A stretch of 64,000 nucleotides of DNA from Bacillus mobilis (GCF_001884045.1 NZ_MACF01000119.1:372001-436000), one strand, 5' to 3'; positions 44,065-52,711 are shown, counted from the stretch's first letter. Notes: a model not told the origin generated them from the letters alone. Program-made: numbers and translations.

Positions 44065-44093
44065 ATATTGTATATATACTTTATATACAATAT
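44065..44093. promoter_or_regulatory. Candidate operator of the GntR/YtrA regulator
   Basis: The arms ATATTGTATATA and TATATACAATAT are perfect complements around a 5-base centre, 21 bases upstream of the GntR start. Size and position fit a YtrA-type autorepressor site. Confidence 0.6.
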
Positions 44094-44245
44094 ATACTAT
44101 CGCACATTGTAAATCAACAGAAAATTCCCAAAATATATCCACAAACATAATCTAATAATAAATGTAATTCATACAACTTATTTATACGGGGCTTCCTCGT
44201 ATTTACTCGATTTTGAGGTGGAGGTCTTACTGCTATCTAATACGG

Positions 44246-44380
44246 TATAAAGACTACGTTGTGTTTTACGGTGAAATTGGCACAGCTGGTAATGTGAAAG
44301 AAAAAGAGTTTGAAACAGAAGAACAATCTGAGAAAGTTGATATCAAGTTAGACTGGAATGAAGATGACGAAGAAGGATAA
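44246..44380 (+). pseudogene. C-terminal fragment of a WGR-domain gene
   Basis: A 44-codon frame without a start reads DYVVFYGEIGTAGNVKEKEF, then an acidic tail ending NEDDEEG and TAA. Y-G-x-I-G-T-x-G is the core of the WGR domain. It complements the N-terminal fragment at 41704-41787 on the same strand. The 455 bases between the GntR and SUKH genes otherwise hold only the GntR operator and a terminator. Confidence 0.6.
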
Positions 44381-44450
44381 AAAAGATGTTTCCTAAGTTA
44401 TGGGACATGTATGGGGAAGAATCGATAGTTTGATAGATTTGTTAATTGCC

Positions 44451-44486
44451 AAAAACGCCTTGTTTCTTTCGTAACAAGGCGTTTTT
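44451..44486 (-). terminator. Terminator of the SUKH gene
   Basis: AAAAACGCCTTGTT pairs with AACAAGGCGTTTTT across an 8-base loop, 13 bases past the SUKH stop. Confidence 0.88.
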
Positions 44487-44499
44487 CATGATACTATGT

Positions 44500-44931
44500 T
44501 TAAATTGTTATCTTCCCACTTTCCCACCACTTCATAAACGTTTCTAACGAAGGAGCAACCCAAGTTCTACTATCATTTTCATGATTCCATACATATATAT
44601 CATCTCTTTGCACGATTCCGTTCAAAATGGAATAACCAAACAAATCACCATTTCCGCCATCAGCAAAAAATAATAAACAGTCAAAAGGCATATATAAATC
44701 CTTGAAATCAACTATATTTCTCATATTCATATTTTCTCTTTTTATTTTCGAGGCAGACCAAACAAAGTCCCCGTATTGACCTGCTATACCGTTTGTTTCT
44801 TGTAATAGCTGTGATAAGTCATTCGGTAATTCCACAAGTAAACACTTTTGTATTTCAATAAGCTCTTCCTTCATAGCGGGATTTTTTAAGCTTAAGTTTG
44901 ATGAAATACTATGAATGGTTTCTTTCCACAT
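44500..44931 (-). CDS. SMI1/KNR4 (SUKH) family protein
   Basis: The 143-residue protein has the SUKH layout: LPNDLSQLLQETNGIAGQYG near residue 35 (conserved E-x-N-G), LLFFADGGNGDLFGYSI near 85 and IYVWNHENDSRTWVAPSLET near 112, ending in FMKWWESG. Many SUKH proteins are immunity factors for polymorphic or contact-dependent toxins, but no toxin gene lies next to it, so it may be an orphan immunity or a housekeeping homologue. The ATG follows AAGGAGGAG. Confidence 0.88.
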   Translation of the reverse strand: MWKETIHSISSNLSLKNPAMKEELIEIQKCLLVELPNDLSQLLQETNGIAGQYGDFVWSASKIKRENMNMRNIVDFKDLYMPFDCLLFFADGGNGDLFGYSILNGIVQRDDIYVWNHENDSRTWVAPSLETFMKWWESGKITI

Positions 44932-44985
44932 AACCTTTTCTCCTCCTTATGTGCAATCAACTATATTCAAAGAGCTCCTCTAAAT

Positions 44986-46011
44986 TTATTGATACCATTT
45001 TTCTAACAATTCCTTCTCCCTTTCGCCTGAAATCCCTGCTTTTAATTCCCATTCCTCCATACTCTTCATCCACTCATACACATCCGTCACAGTATCTTCT
45101 AATCTGCTAAAAGTAAGTCCCGCTTTAACAGCATTCTCGACACTAATAGAAAACCCACCTTTCCACGGCTTCGTCTCACCTTCTAATGAAAATGTTTCTG
45201 GAAGCCATAAAGGCATTTCTGTCCAAGGCTGCACCTTATGTTCATTCAAAAACGATTCATTTGCCCAAACCAATGCAGCCTCACTATTCGTAATCTTTTT
45301 ACAAGTATTTAATAGCTCTTCCATCGTCAATTCATAACTTGGACCTGTAACATTGAATGTACCTGCTTTATTGTTTTCTGCCATGTTTAGTCCCCAGTTT
45401 GCGACGTCTTTTATATCAACTATCTGCACTGGACGGTCTTTTCTTCCTGGAACTAATACTTCTCCTCCTTTTGCTACACGACCAATCCAGTATGGAAGCC
45501 GATCTGTATAATCAAACATTCCCGAAAGAAGTCCTGCTCTTACGTGTAAAACACGCCCCGGCCAATACTTCTCTGCTTCTTTTTCACACAATACTTTCAG
45601 CGCACCGTAATACTCATAAGGAGAAACTTCACCATTCTCCACAGCCTTTATTTGATCACCCGTAGGTTCGGGTTGTAATATATAATCTTCTTTTATATGA
45701 TGCGGAATCCAATCTTTATATACGGAAAGACTTGAAATGAATATATAATGCTTTATATTATCCCGTAAGACTTCTCCAACATTTCTAATGTGAAGTGGAG
45801 AAAATCCACACGTGTCGACTACCGCATCCCATTTTCTATTTATTAAACTTGAAACATCATCATTTCTGTCACCGATTAACTGCTCTACTTCAGGAAAAAT
45901 TTCTTTATTCGTTCCGCGATTAAATAATGTAACTTCATGCCCTCTTTTTAATGCCTCTTCTACAAAAGCTCTTCCTAAAAATCGTGTACCACCTAAAATT
46001 AGAATCTTCAT
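44986..46011 (-). CDS. NAD-dependent epimerase/dehydratase (extended SDR)
   Basis: The 341-residue protein has the Rossmann motif GGTRFLG at 7-13 (a GGxxFxG variant), DTCGFSP near 66, FISSLSVY near 92 and the catalytic YYGALK near 132. The C-terminal half binds the substrate. Homologues resemble isoflavone-reductase or mRNA-binding-like SDRs and CSP41-type proteins, so the reaction is uncertain. It is monocistronic with GGGG preceding its ATG. Confidence 0.85.
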   Translation of the reverse strand: MKILILGGTRFLGRAFVEEALKRGHEVTLFNRGTNKEIFPEVEQLIGDRNDDVSSLINRKWDAVVDTCGFSPLHIRNVGEVLRDNIKHYIFISSLSVYKDWIPHHIKEDYILQPEPTGDQIKAVENGEVSPYEYYGALKVLCEKEAEKYWPGRVLHVRAGLLSGMFDYTDRLPYWIGRVAKGGEVLVPGRKDRPVQIVDIKDVANWGLNMAENNKAGTFNVTGPSYELTMEELLNTCKKITNSEAALVWANESFLNEHKVQPWTEMPLWLPETFSLEGETKPWKGGFSISVENAVKAGLTFSRLEDTVTDVYEWMKSMEEWELKAGISGEREKELLEKWYQ

Positions 46012-46198
46012 AGTTCTCCCCCCATTCGTGATTGAAAATCCTTTCTTTTGTTAAACGATTTTTTGCTCTTAAAAGTTACGGGTGGATGCAGATTTTCACT
46101 ATAATCTTAGTTCTATAAAATAAAAAGAAACCATTTTGAAAAGTTAATCATCACGGTTTCTAAAATAATAAGTAATTATTAGCGCTCATTCTTTACCT

Positions 46199-46864
46199 TT
46201 ACACAATCTCCCCATCAACTAACTCAATAATTCTATTACACTTATTCGCTACCTCAATATCATGCGTTACAATAATAATCGTTCGTCCTTCTTCATTCAG
46301 TTGTAATAGTAAATCCATAATTTCTTCTCCTGTTTTTCTATCTAAATTCCCTGTCGGTTCATCAGCCAAAATTATTTCTGGTTCGCCTACTAATGCTCTA
46401 GCAATTGCGACTCGCTGCTGTTGTCCACCTGAAAGCTCGTCCGTTTTTTTATGCATATGTTCTTTTAAACCTACTTTTTCTAAATAGAACTTTGCCTTAG
46501 TTTCTCTTTCTCGTTGCTTTAGCTTTCTATATGTGAGTGGTAGTGCTACATTATCTAGTACAGTATGTTCTTTTAACAATGCAAAATATTGAAATATAAA
46601 TCCAATCATTTCATTTCTTGTTTTATGAACTTTATTTGCTCTAATTTCAGTTAATGTTTTTTCATTTAACGTATATTCACCCTCATTTGGCAAATCAATT
46701 AACCCTATAACATTTAATAGCGTACTTTTCCCCGAGCCAGATCGACCCATTATCGCTATAATTTCGCCCTTATTTATCGTTAAGTTTATACCGTTTAACG
46801 CGAACGTGCTATGGTTCTTGTTACTATATACCTTCTTAATGTCTTTCAATTCAATTAAACTCAT
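46199..46864 (-). CDS. ABC transporter ATP-binding protein (MacB/LolD type)
   Basis: The 221-residue protein has Walker A GRSGSGKST at 40-48, a Q-loop in FIFQYFALLKEHTVLDNVAL, signature LSGGQQQRVAIARAL near 142, Walker B IILADEPTGNLD near 162 and the H-loop IIVTHD near 197. This type drives FtsX-like permeases in mechanotransmission or export systems. It overlaps the second permease gene by one base and is the last gene of the exported-protein operon. Members of this group accompany lactococcin-972-like bacteriocins. Confidence 0.92.
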   Translation of the reverse strand: MSLIELKDIKKVYSNKNHSTFALNGINLTINKGEIIAIMGRSGSGKSTLLNVIGLIDLPNEGEYTLNEKTLTEIRANKVHKTRNEMIGFIFQYFALLKEHTVLDNVALPLTYRKLKQRERETKAKFYLEKVGLKEHMHKKTDELSGGQQQRVAIARALVGEPEIILADEPTGNLDRKTGEEIMDLLLQLNEEGRTIIIVTHDIEVANKCNRIIELVDGEIV

Positions 46865-48129
46865 TATTCCATCCCACCTATTAATGTTTTCGGCTCGAGT
46901 TTTCTAATAAATAAGAAGACAATTACATTTGAGACAATGATAATCAATAATAAGAAAAGAAATACTAAAAGCAATATAGGCATATCCAATTTAAAGTCTA
47001 ATACCGTTGCTTCCTTTAAATCTTTCGACATTTGTAATAGAACCCCATACCTCCATGAAAAGTAAGCTATTGACATTCCTAAGCCAGTTATTGCTACAAT
47101 AATGTTCTCTAAAACAATTTGAATAAACATACCAAATTTACTTTCGCCAAAAGCTATTTTTATACCAAATTCCCGCTTTCTCATCAAGATAGAAACAATG
47201 GTCGTTACTACAATTCCGACGATTGAAAATACAATGAACAAGATTCCTACTATAAGTTGAGGTATTTCAGAATAGCCGTTAAGAGTAACATCTTCATTTA
47301 TTTCATCACCTAAACTTTTTAAATGAAACGTACCGCCGTTTCCTTTAAGTTGAATTGCTTCTTCTAGTTTCTTTACATCTGCACCTTTTTGTAAATATAA
47401 AACTGTACTTTGATGTAGTCTTAAAAACATTGCTTCATATTTTTCAAATCTATCAAATGACATAGGCATTATCATTGCGTAATCCAACTTCAAATATGTG
47501 TTCGTCGTATTATTATTTACAATAAATTTATTTTCTGGCAAAAAACCTGTAATTGTATATTGATTATTAATTGTATCCCCAACTTGAAAATATTTCTTAA
47601 AGTAAGAACCCATTAAAACTTTTGTTTTTTCTTCACTATTTTTTTGAAAGTCATCATGCGAGAAACTTTCTTCAGGTTTTAAAGGTAAATGTAACATTTT
47701 ATAGTAATTTTCATCTACAAAAATTGTTTTAATAGTAGGTCTTTCATCGTGAAACGTTTTATGTTTCAAATCAGTAATCATACTGTTTTGAAATGGTCTA
47801 TTACTTGACTCTATTTCAATAACTCGCTCCTCGTATGTACCATACGAAATCACATCTTTATTTTGATGAATTGTATTATAAACCGCTTGAATTTTCTCTT
47901 TATTAAATTGATTGCTTTGTAATCTATCTGTCGTCATTTCAAAAGTAACTAAATATGTTTTATCCACATTTAATACCGAGCTGGATTTATCGTTTAGATA
48001 GTGTAAATTATAAAATACATTAATTGAACTCGTTATAGTTGCTAATCCAAATGTAATCTGTATTAGAAGAAGTACGGCAAATAGAAATCTCTTTTTTAAT
48101 GCTAGGAACGCACTTTTTATTCTCATCAT
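46864..48129 (-). CDS. FtsX-like ABC permease with large extracellular domain
   Basis: The 421-residue protein has one N-terminal helix (about 12-34), an extracellular domain of about 235 residues and three C-terminal helices (about 278-300, 330-350, 380-405). The FtsX coupling motif MRKREFGIKIAFGESKFGMF is present near residue 302. The AAAGGAG ribosome site overlaps the stop of the preceding permease gene. With that permease and the ATPase it would form a heteromeric MacB-like complex acting on a peptide, toxin or membrane stressor. Confidence 0.88.
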   Translation of the reverse strand: MMRIKSAFLALKKRFLFAVLLLIQITFGLATITSSINVFYNLHYLNDKSSSVLNVDKTYLVTFEMTTDRLQSNQFNKEKIQAVYNTIHQNKDVISYGTYEERVIEIESSNRPFQNSMITDLKHKTFHDERPTIKTIFVDENYYKMLHLPLKPEESFSHDDFQKNSEEKTKVLMGSYFKKYFQVGDTINNQYTITGFLPENKFIVNNNTTNTYLKLDYAMIMPMSFDRFEKYEAMFLRLHQSTVLYLQKGADVKKLEEAIQLKGNGGTFHLKSLGDEINEDVTLNGYSEIPQLIVGILFIVFSIVGIVVTTIVSILMRKREFGIKIAFGESKFGMFIQIVLENIIVAITGLGMSIAYFSWRYGVLLQMSKDLKEATVLDFKLDMPILLLVFLFLLLIIIVSNVIVFLFIRKLEPKTLIGGME

Positions 48130-48131
48130 TT

Positions 48132-49217
48132 TTACTCCTTTAATGCTTTAGCAGGTTCGCTTTTAAGCACATATACAAATGGTATTACAGAGAGGATGAA
48201 AGCTATAGTAAATGAAAGAAATACACACATTACAATATGAGTAGACTGTAAACTAATACTATAACTTGTAAACTCTATAATATTTTCACTCAAAATGCTA
48301 AAAATCCATTGTATGCATATTGCACAGACTGATGCAGTGATTGCACATAAAAATAATTGACTAAATATAAAAATAAAAAGATTTACATTACTTGCTCCCA
48401 AAGCTTTCCTTAACGACAAACTTTTTTTCTTCGTATAAATCCAATAATAACTTACTATTATACTGGTAATTAAAGCTATACATAAAAGCCTATATGGAAA
48501 ACTGAGTAACTCTTCTACGGCTTCACTTGATTTTTTTTCCTTCTCATAGTTCTCTTTTTCACTAATCACTTTGGCATTTATATCTTTATTGTTCTGTTTC
48601 ATATGCTGTATGAAAGTTTCTATTTCCTTGATAGGATTTTCGTTAGAGCGAACAATCATTTGGAATGTATTATCTTTTTGTATCATCTGTTTCACTTCAT
48701 CTGGCATGTCATTTAGAGAGACGTAAATTTTAATATTATACTCATATCCAGTATTTTCTCCAGCTACGCCTTTAACTGTATATTCCTTATTAAATAATTT
48801 TATTGTTTCCATATCCTTATAAATTTTCTTCCCCACTATTACACTATTTTTTTCATCTTGTCCCATCTGATAACCTTTTAGCAAAGGTGGAGACCAATTT
48901 TTATTAAGGAGACCATTCATTATTACGTGGCCGATATCCGGAATAGTAATACGAATATCATTTGTAATAACACTAGCATTTTTAAAATCAGTCTCTACTA
49001 ACGTCTGAAATTGTTCGAAATTGATTTCCCCCATATTAGTAAGTTGAACAGAATAGTAATAATTAAAATAACCATTTTTACTATCATAAAATTTCTCATC
49101 ATAATAATCTCGCGTCGACATTGCGATCAGGATTGACCATATTGTTAATACAAATCCAATAAATAACATAATGAATATTGTTTTATTCACCACTATTTCT
49201 TTTAATACTAGATTCAT
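48132..49217 (-). CDS. FtsX-like ABC permease (first of two)
   Basis: The 361-residue protein has the same topology as its neighbour: helix at about 10-32, extracellular region to about 225, then three helices. The coupling motif YTKKKSLSLRKALGASNVNL lies near residue 255, and the C-terminus VYVLKSEPAKALKE is typical of FtsX permeases. It is 2 bases from the second permease gene and follows the exported-protein gene by 65 bases, across a hairpin. GAGGAGG precedes the ATG. Confidence 0.87.
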   Translation of the reverse strand: MNLVLKEIVVNKTIFIMLFIGFVLTIWSILIAMSTRDYYDEKFYDSKNGYFNYYYSVQLTNMGEINFEQFQTLVETDFKNASVITNDIRITIPDIGHVIMNGLLNKNWSPPLLKGYQMGQDEKNSVIVGKKIYKDMETIKLFNKEYTVKGVAGENTGYEYNIKIYVSLNDMPDEVKQMIQKDNTFQMIVRSNENPIKEIETFIQHMKQNNKDINAKVISEKENYEKEKKSSEAVEELLSFPYRLLCIALITSIIVSYYWIYTKKKSLSLRKALGASNVNLFIFIFSQLFLCAITASVCAICIQWIFSILSENIIEFTSYSISLQSTHIVMCVFLSFTIAFILSVIPFVYVLKSEPAKALKE

Positions 49218-49233
49218 ATATCCTCCTCATTTT

Positions 49234-49274
49234 AAAAACCGTGAAAAAGGTATTTATCCTTTTTCACGGTTTTT
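49234..49274 (-). terminator. Intra-operon hairpin between exported-protein and permease genes
   Basis: AAAAACCGTGAAAAAGG and its exact complement flank a 7-base loop in the 65 bases between the small exported-protein gene and the permeases. It probably stops most transcripts, giving excess small protein over transporter, as is usual in bacteriocin operons. Confidence 0.8.
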
Positions 49275-49282
49275 GTTGATAT

Positions 49283-49651
49283 TTATTTAATTACCATTTC
49301 CTTAGAAGTGTACGCACTATCCCCTACCATTATCCATTCATGACCCGAATAACCCCTGGTCACCGGTCCTTTGGATGCAACGCTAACGTTTATACGATCT
49401 GAAATTTTAGCATCATACAATGCTAACTCTTTAGAAGTCCCATCATCAAAGCTAGCTCTTACAGTCATCTTGTAAAAATGAGGTTCGTTCTTTTTCGCAG
49501 TATAGGCAGTTGCCTTAGCTTTTGCTCCGCTTCCTGTCCACGTTGCATTATTATCCCAACTAATCGAAGCAAATGAAACGGAAGAAACCATACCTAATAA
49601 AGAAGCAGTTAATCCTGTAACAGCTAAAGTTTTTTGAAGTAAGCTTTTCAT
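49283..49651 (-). CDS. Small exported protein heading an ABC-transporter operon (bacteriocin-like?)
   Basis: The 122-residue precursor has a Sec signal peptide (MKSLLQKTLAVTGLTASLLG, cleavage near SFA-S at 28). The mature part of about 94 residues has no cysteine, is rich in Ser, Ala, Thr and Lys, and contains SWDNNATWTGSGAKAKATAY and KGPVTRGYSGHEWIMVGD, looking like a small beta-sandwich. I do not recognise the family. Position before two FtsX permeases and a MacB-type ATPase, with a hairpin between, suggests a bacteriocin or surface effector; this is inference. Confidence 0.65.
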   Translation of the reverse strand: MKSLLQKTLAVTGLTASLLGMVSSVSFASISWDNNATWTGSGAKAKATAYTAKKNEPHFYKMTVRASFDDGTSKELALYDAKISDRINVSVASKGPVTRGYSGHEWIMVGDSAYTSKEMVIK

Positions 49652-49830
49652 ATATCCTTAATCTCCCTTTTTAAAATATTCACTTAAATATTTAAGTATT
49701 TTTAGGCCTTGTCCTCATTATACATAAAGAAAATAATAAAATATCGATAAATCCTAATATTTACATAAATTTACATACAACTTACATTCCTGCGAACTTT
49801 CCGTCATTAAACAAAAAGTTAGTATTAAAT
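49652..49830. other. Upstream region of the exported-protein operon
   Basis: This AT-rich DNA probably carries the operon promoter; no clear operator was identified. With the relic that follows, it is part of a 575-base gap. Confidence 0.35.
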
Positions 49831-49944
49831 TCAAAAACTCATATTCCGATCTTCGCCCATTTCACAATATGAATGAACCCCCTCTTCTTCTCGTAACCAA
49901 CATAAGTAACGATGTTGATTTTGATAGAATTTCTTTTCCTTCAC
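49831..49944 (-). pseudogene. Coding-like relic, 37 codons
   Basis: A GTG at 49944 opens a frame with protein-like composition (KFYQNQHRYLCWLREEEG, then SYCEMGEDRNMSF) ending in TGA. There is no clear ribosome site. It may be the remnant of a lost gene in the 575-base gap. Family not recognised. The remaining bases up to 50150 show nothing else. Confidence 0.25.
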
Positions 49945-50150
49945 TCATCGTATTGGGAATTTCCTCTTATGCTGTTTACGATATGATAAAGCACACACAG
50001 GACTTTAGTGCGTCTTTAGACACGGGATAGAAGTATCTTTGTTTCGTAGCAAAACATGACTAACTTTATTCATAGTCATTCAAAAGACATACAAACATTT
50101 ACGAACCAATAAAGATAGCTATTTAAATATTAGTATTATTTTATAATGTA

Positions 50151-50192
50151 AAAAGGAATGCTCCTGCCAAATTGACAAGAGCATTCCTTTTC
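50151..50192 (-). terminator. Terminator of the SDR gene
   Basis: AAAAGGAATGCTC pairs perfectly with GAGCATTCCTTTT across a 16-base loop, 35 bases past the SDR stop. Confidence 0.88.
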
Positions 50193-50226
50193 AAAATTTA
50201 TTTACTTATATATATTTGAATTAAAA

Positions 50227-50985
50227 TTAATACGAAGTCCAACCGCCGTCTACAGAAATCACTTGTCCATTTACGAAACTAGCTTCGTCTGAGCCTAAGA
50301 AGATAGCTAATTGTGCAACTTCTTCTGGTTGTCCAGCACGTGGATTAATTGCCATACCTAATGTTTGGCGGCTCGCACCGAATTCACTCACATTTGTCAT
50401 CGTAGAAGCAATGTTTGTTATGACTGCTCCAGGAGCGATACCGTTACAACGAATATTGTTGTTCGCATACATAAAAGCAGTGTTTTTTGTTAGGCCAACG
50501 ACTGCATGTTTAGATGCTGTGTAAACAGCACCAGCACGTGCACCGTATAATCCACCTGCAGAAATATTATTGACGATCGTACCGTGTCCTTGTTCCAAGA
50601 ATTGATTCACTGCAATACGCATTGTTTTCATTACAGATACTGTATTTACAGAGAATACATTCTCCCAACGTTCGTCTGAAACTTCACCAACAGGCTCCAT
50701 TCCATCCATGATACCTGCATTATTAACAAGAATATCTAATTTCCCGTAAACTTGTATTGTTTCATCGAAAAGACGTTGAATATCTTGATCTGAGGTAACG
50801 TCTGTTTGAACAGCAATGGCCTCTGCACCTGTAGCTTTAATTCCTTGTACTACATGTTGAGCCCCTTCTAAGTTTAAATCTGATACTACAACTTTTGCTC
50901 CTTCTGTCGCATAACCTTCTGCAATTGCTTTCCCCATGCCTGACGCAGCACCAGTAACAATTGCTACTTTATCTTTTAATCTCAT
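50227..50985 (-). CDS. Short-chain dehydrogenase/reductase (classical SDR)
   Basis: The 252-residue protein has the cofactor motif TGAASGMG at 11-18, NNAG near 90, catalytic Ser in NNISAGGLYG near 141 and YTASK with Tyr at about 155, and ends in the family-typical FVNGQVISVDGGWTSY. Asp in VVSDLN near 37 predicts NAD(H) preference. It resembles glucose 1-dehydrogenase/FabG-like SDRs. It is divergent from a TetR regulator that probably controls it. Confidence 0.92.
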   Translation of the reverse strand: MRLKDKVAIVTGAASGMGKAIAEGYATEGAKVVVSDLNLEGAQHVVQGIKATGAEAIAVQTDVTSDQDIQRLFDETIQVYGKLDILVNNAGIMDGMEPVGEVSDERWENVFSVNTVSVMKTMRIAVNQFLEQGHGTIVNNISAGGLYGARAGAVYTASKHAVVGLTKNTAFMYANNNIRCNGIAPGAVITNIASTMTNVSEFGASRQTLGMAINPRAGQPEEVAQLAIFLGSDEASFVNGQVISVDGGWTSY

Positions 50986-51020
50986 CTGAAACGGCCCCCT
51001 TTGTCTTTTATTGCACAGTT

Positions 51021-51118
51021 GTTCAATAAAAATTATAATAATACAAAAGAACTCTTACAATGAGCAAAAAACTGATAAATGTTCAATACTTAACACATTG
51101 TAAGAAATGTGTTCAATA
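51021..51118. promoter_or_regulatory. Repeat-rich divergent promoter between SDR and TetR genes
   Basis: CTTACAATG (51054-51062) and its complement CATTGTAAG (51096-51104) form an inverted repeat, and GTTCAATA occurs three times (51021, 51081, 51111; the last two are 30 bases apart). These are good candidates for TetR operator half-sites controlling both genes. Confidence 0.5.
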
Positions 51119-51130
51119 AGAGGTGAAAAA

Positions 51131-51697
51131 ATGATGCGTACAGATATGCGTATTATAAAAACAAAAGAGGCGTTACATAACGCATTGCTAGAATTATTAA
51201 ACGAAAAAACTTTAGAAGTCATCACTATTTCGGAAATTTGCAGAAAAGCCAAAATAAATCGTGGCACCTTTTACTTACATTATAATCAAGTGGAAGATTT
51301 ATTTGAGGAGTATTTCAAAGAAATCACTGCAGATTTAACCCGTTCTTATCAAGAACCTTATCGCTACGTATCAGTATTGAAAACTAATAAATTAAATCCT
51401 TCTACAATTCGGATTTTTCATCATATCGAAAAGTATAAAACGTTCTATAGAATTGTTTTTTCCAAAAAGGTTCCTTTAATGTATTATTATTTATTTTTTG
51501 AGGAAATAAAGCATTTATTATTTCAAGATAAAGGGTCTTTGCTTAAAGAAGGAGTGAATGATTCACTTTATTGTTCCTACCAAGCGAATGCAATTATTGG
51601 CATCATCATTGAATGGTATCAAAATGATTTTTCTTATAGTACTAGTTATTTAAATGATCAACTTGTTCAAATTTTAAATATGAAAGTAGACGGTTAA
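51131..51697 (+). CDS. TetR/AcrR-family transcriptional regulator
   Basis: The ATG at 51131, after GAGGTG, gives 188 residues. The N-terminal helix-turn-helix reads KTKEALHNALLELLNEKTLE, then ITISEICRKAKINRGTFYLHYNQVEDLF, the classic TetR recognition helix. The C-terminal ligand domain (about 70-188) is helical and aromatic-rich (PLMYYYLFFEE) and resembles the TetR_C_7/DhaS-like group. It is divergent from the SDR gene and 31 bases before a CPBP protease gene, which may be cotranscribed. Confidence 0.92.
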   Translation: MMRTDMRIIKTKEALHNALLELLNEKTLEVITISEICRKAKINRGTFYLHYNQVEDLFEEYFKEITADLTRSYQEPYRYVSVLKTNKLNPSTIRIFHHIEKYKTFYRIVFSKKVPLMYYYLFFEEIKHLLFQDKGSLLKEGVNDSLYCSYQANAIIGIIIEWYQNDFSYSTSYLNDQLVQILNMKVDG

Positions 51698-51728
51698 CAC
51701 TTTATATATACTTAGGTAGGTGAACAAT

Positions 51729-52475
51729 ATGAATAGAAACATAGTTTATCATTCAACATTATGTATGTATTGCCTCACATCGCTTGTATATATCATCTTA
51801 CTGAACATAGAAAATGGTCGCAATTATTTAGGGTTTACAATGGTTGTTCCTCTTTTGGCTGTTATTTTATATCAGAAAATATATAAGAAACAAAAAATAG
51901 TTCATACATTTGGAATTTCACGTCCAAAAATAAAAACATTAATTTTCTCCATTTTATTCCCAATACTTCTAGGGCTATGTCTACATTTCTATTTTTATAT
52001 TTATAATATAAAATTCTTATTTGATCATTATAATGAATTTGGACTTCTCCTACTCATTAGTCTTACAATCGCTCCTTTGTCTGCATTTTTAGAAGAAATC
52101 ATATGGCGTGGAAATTTTCATTACCATTTACGAAAAAAATATTCATTAAAACAAACAGCAATCATTACTGCATCGCTTTGGTCATTATGGCATTTACCAG
52201 TATCAATCTTTTATAAAAACTATGAATTATGGTTTGTAGGTATATTAAGCTATCTCTCGTTATTATTTATACTATCTATAATTTTGACTTATACGAGAGA
52301 GTATAGCCATTCTGTGATAACATCTGCAATCTTACATGGTACGTTTAATGTATTTTATTTAACAGATGGAGTAGAAACAACATGGGATATTAGCCTAATG
52401 GAATTAATTAAATTTATCTTGCTCGTAATTGTGTTTGGCATGATGTATCTAATACATCGAAAAGTTAAAAAATAG
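51729..52475 (+). CDS. CPBP-family intramembrane metalloprotease
   Basis: The ATG at 51729 follows AGGTG, giving 248 residues with seven to eight helices. The Rce1/CPBP motifs are EEIIWRG near residue 120 (Glu-Glu pair plus Arg), SLWHLPVSIFY near 155 (His) and ILHGTFNVFY near 203 (His, Asn). CPBP proteases process prenylated proteins in eukaryotes and often give self-immunity against bacteriocins in Firmicutes. Coexpression with the TetR gene is likely. Confidence 0.88.
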   Translation: MNRNIVYHSTLCMYCLTSLVYIILLNIENGRNYLGFTMVVPLLAVILYQKIYKKQKIVHTFGISRPKIKTLIFSILFPILLGLCLHFYFYIYNIKFLFDHYNEFGLLLLISLTIAPLSAFLEEIIWRGNFHYHLRKKYSLKQTAIITASLWSLWHLPVSIFYKNYELWFVGILSYLSLLFILSIILTYTREYSHSVITSAILHGTFNVFYLTDGVETTWDISLMELIKFILLVIVFGMMYLIHRKVKK

Positions 52476-52527
52476 TTCCCAATAAAAAAACATTTCATTT
52501 TTGTGTATATTAATTAGCTCAATAAGT

Positions 52528-52576
52528 ACTTCAACACCTTGCAATTATTCAATAATCGTATAGGTGTTGAAGTTTT
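52528..52576 (+). terminator. Terminator after the CPBP gene
   Basis: ACTTCAACACCT pairs with AGGTGTTGAAGT across a 22-base loop and is followed by TTTTC, 52 bases past the stop. Confidence 0.75.
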
Positions 52577-52711
52577 CTAATCTTAGTTGAACGACTTTGT
52601 TCTCACAACGCTAATTTCAATCATGGTGAATATAACAAGTATAACTAATCCTTTTATTTTCATAAAAATTCACATCTTAATCTTTTGAATAAGGAAGTAT
52701 GCACTCTTTAA

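Noticed and set aside
45357-45665. 102-codon plus-strand open frame rich in Leu
   Set aside because: Fully antisense to the epimerase gene, whose motifs are complete.
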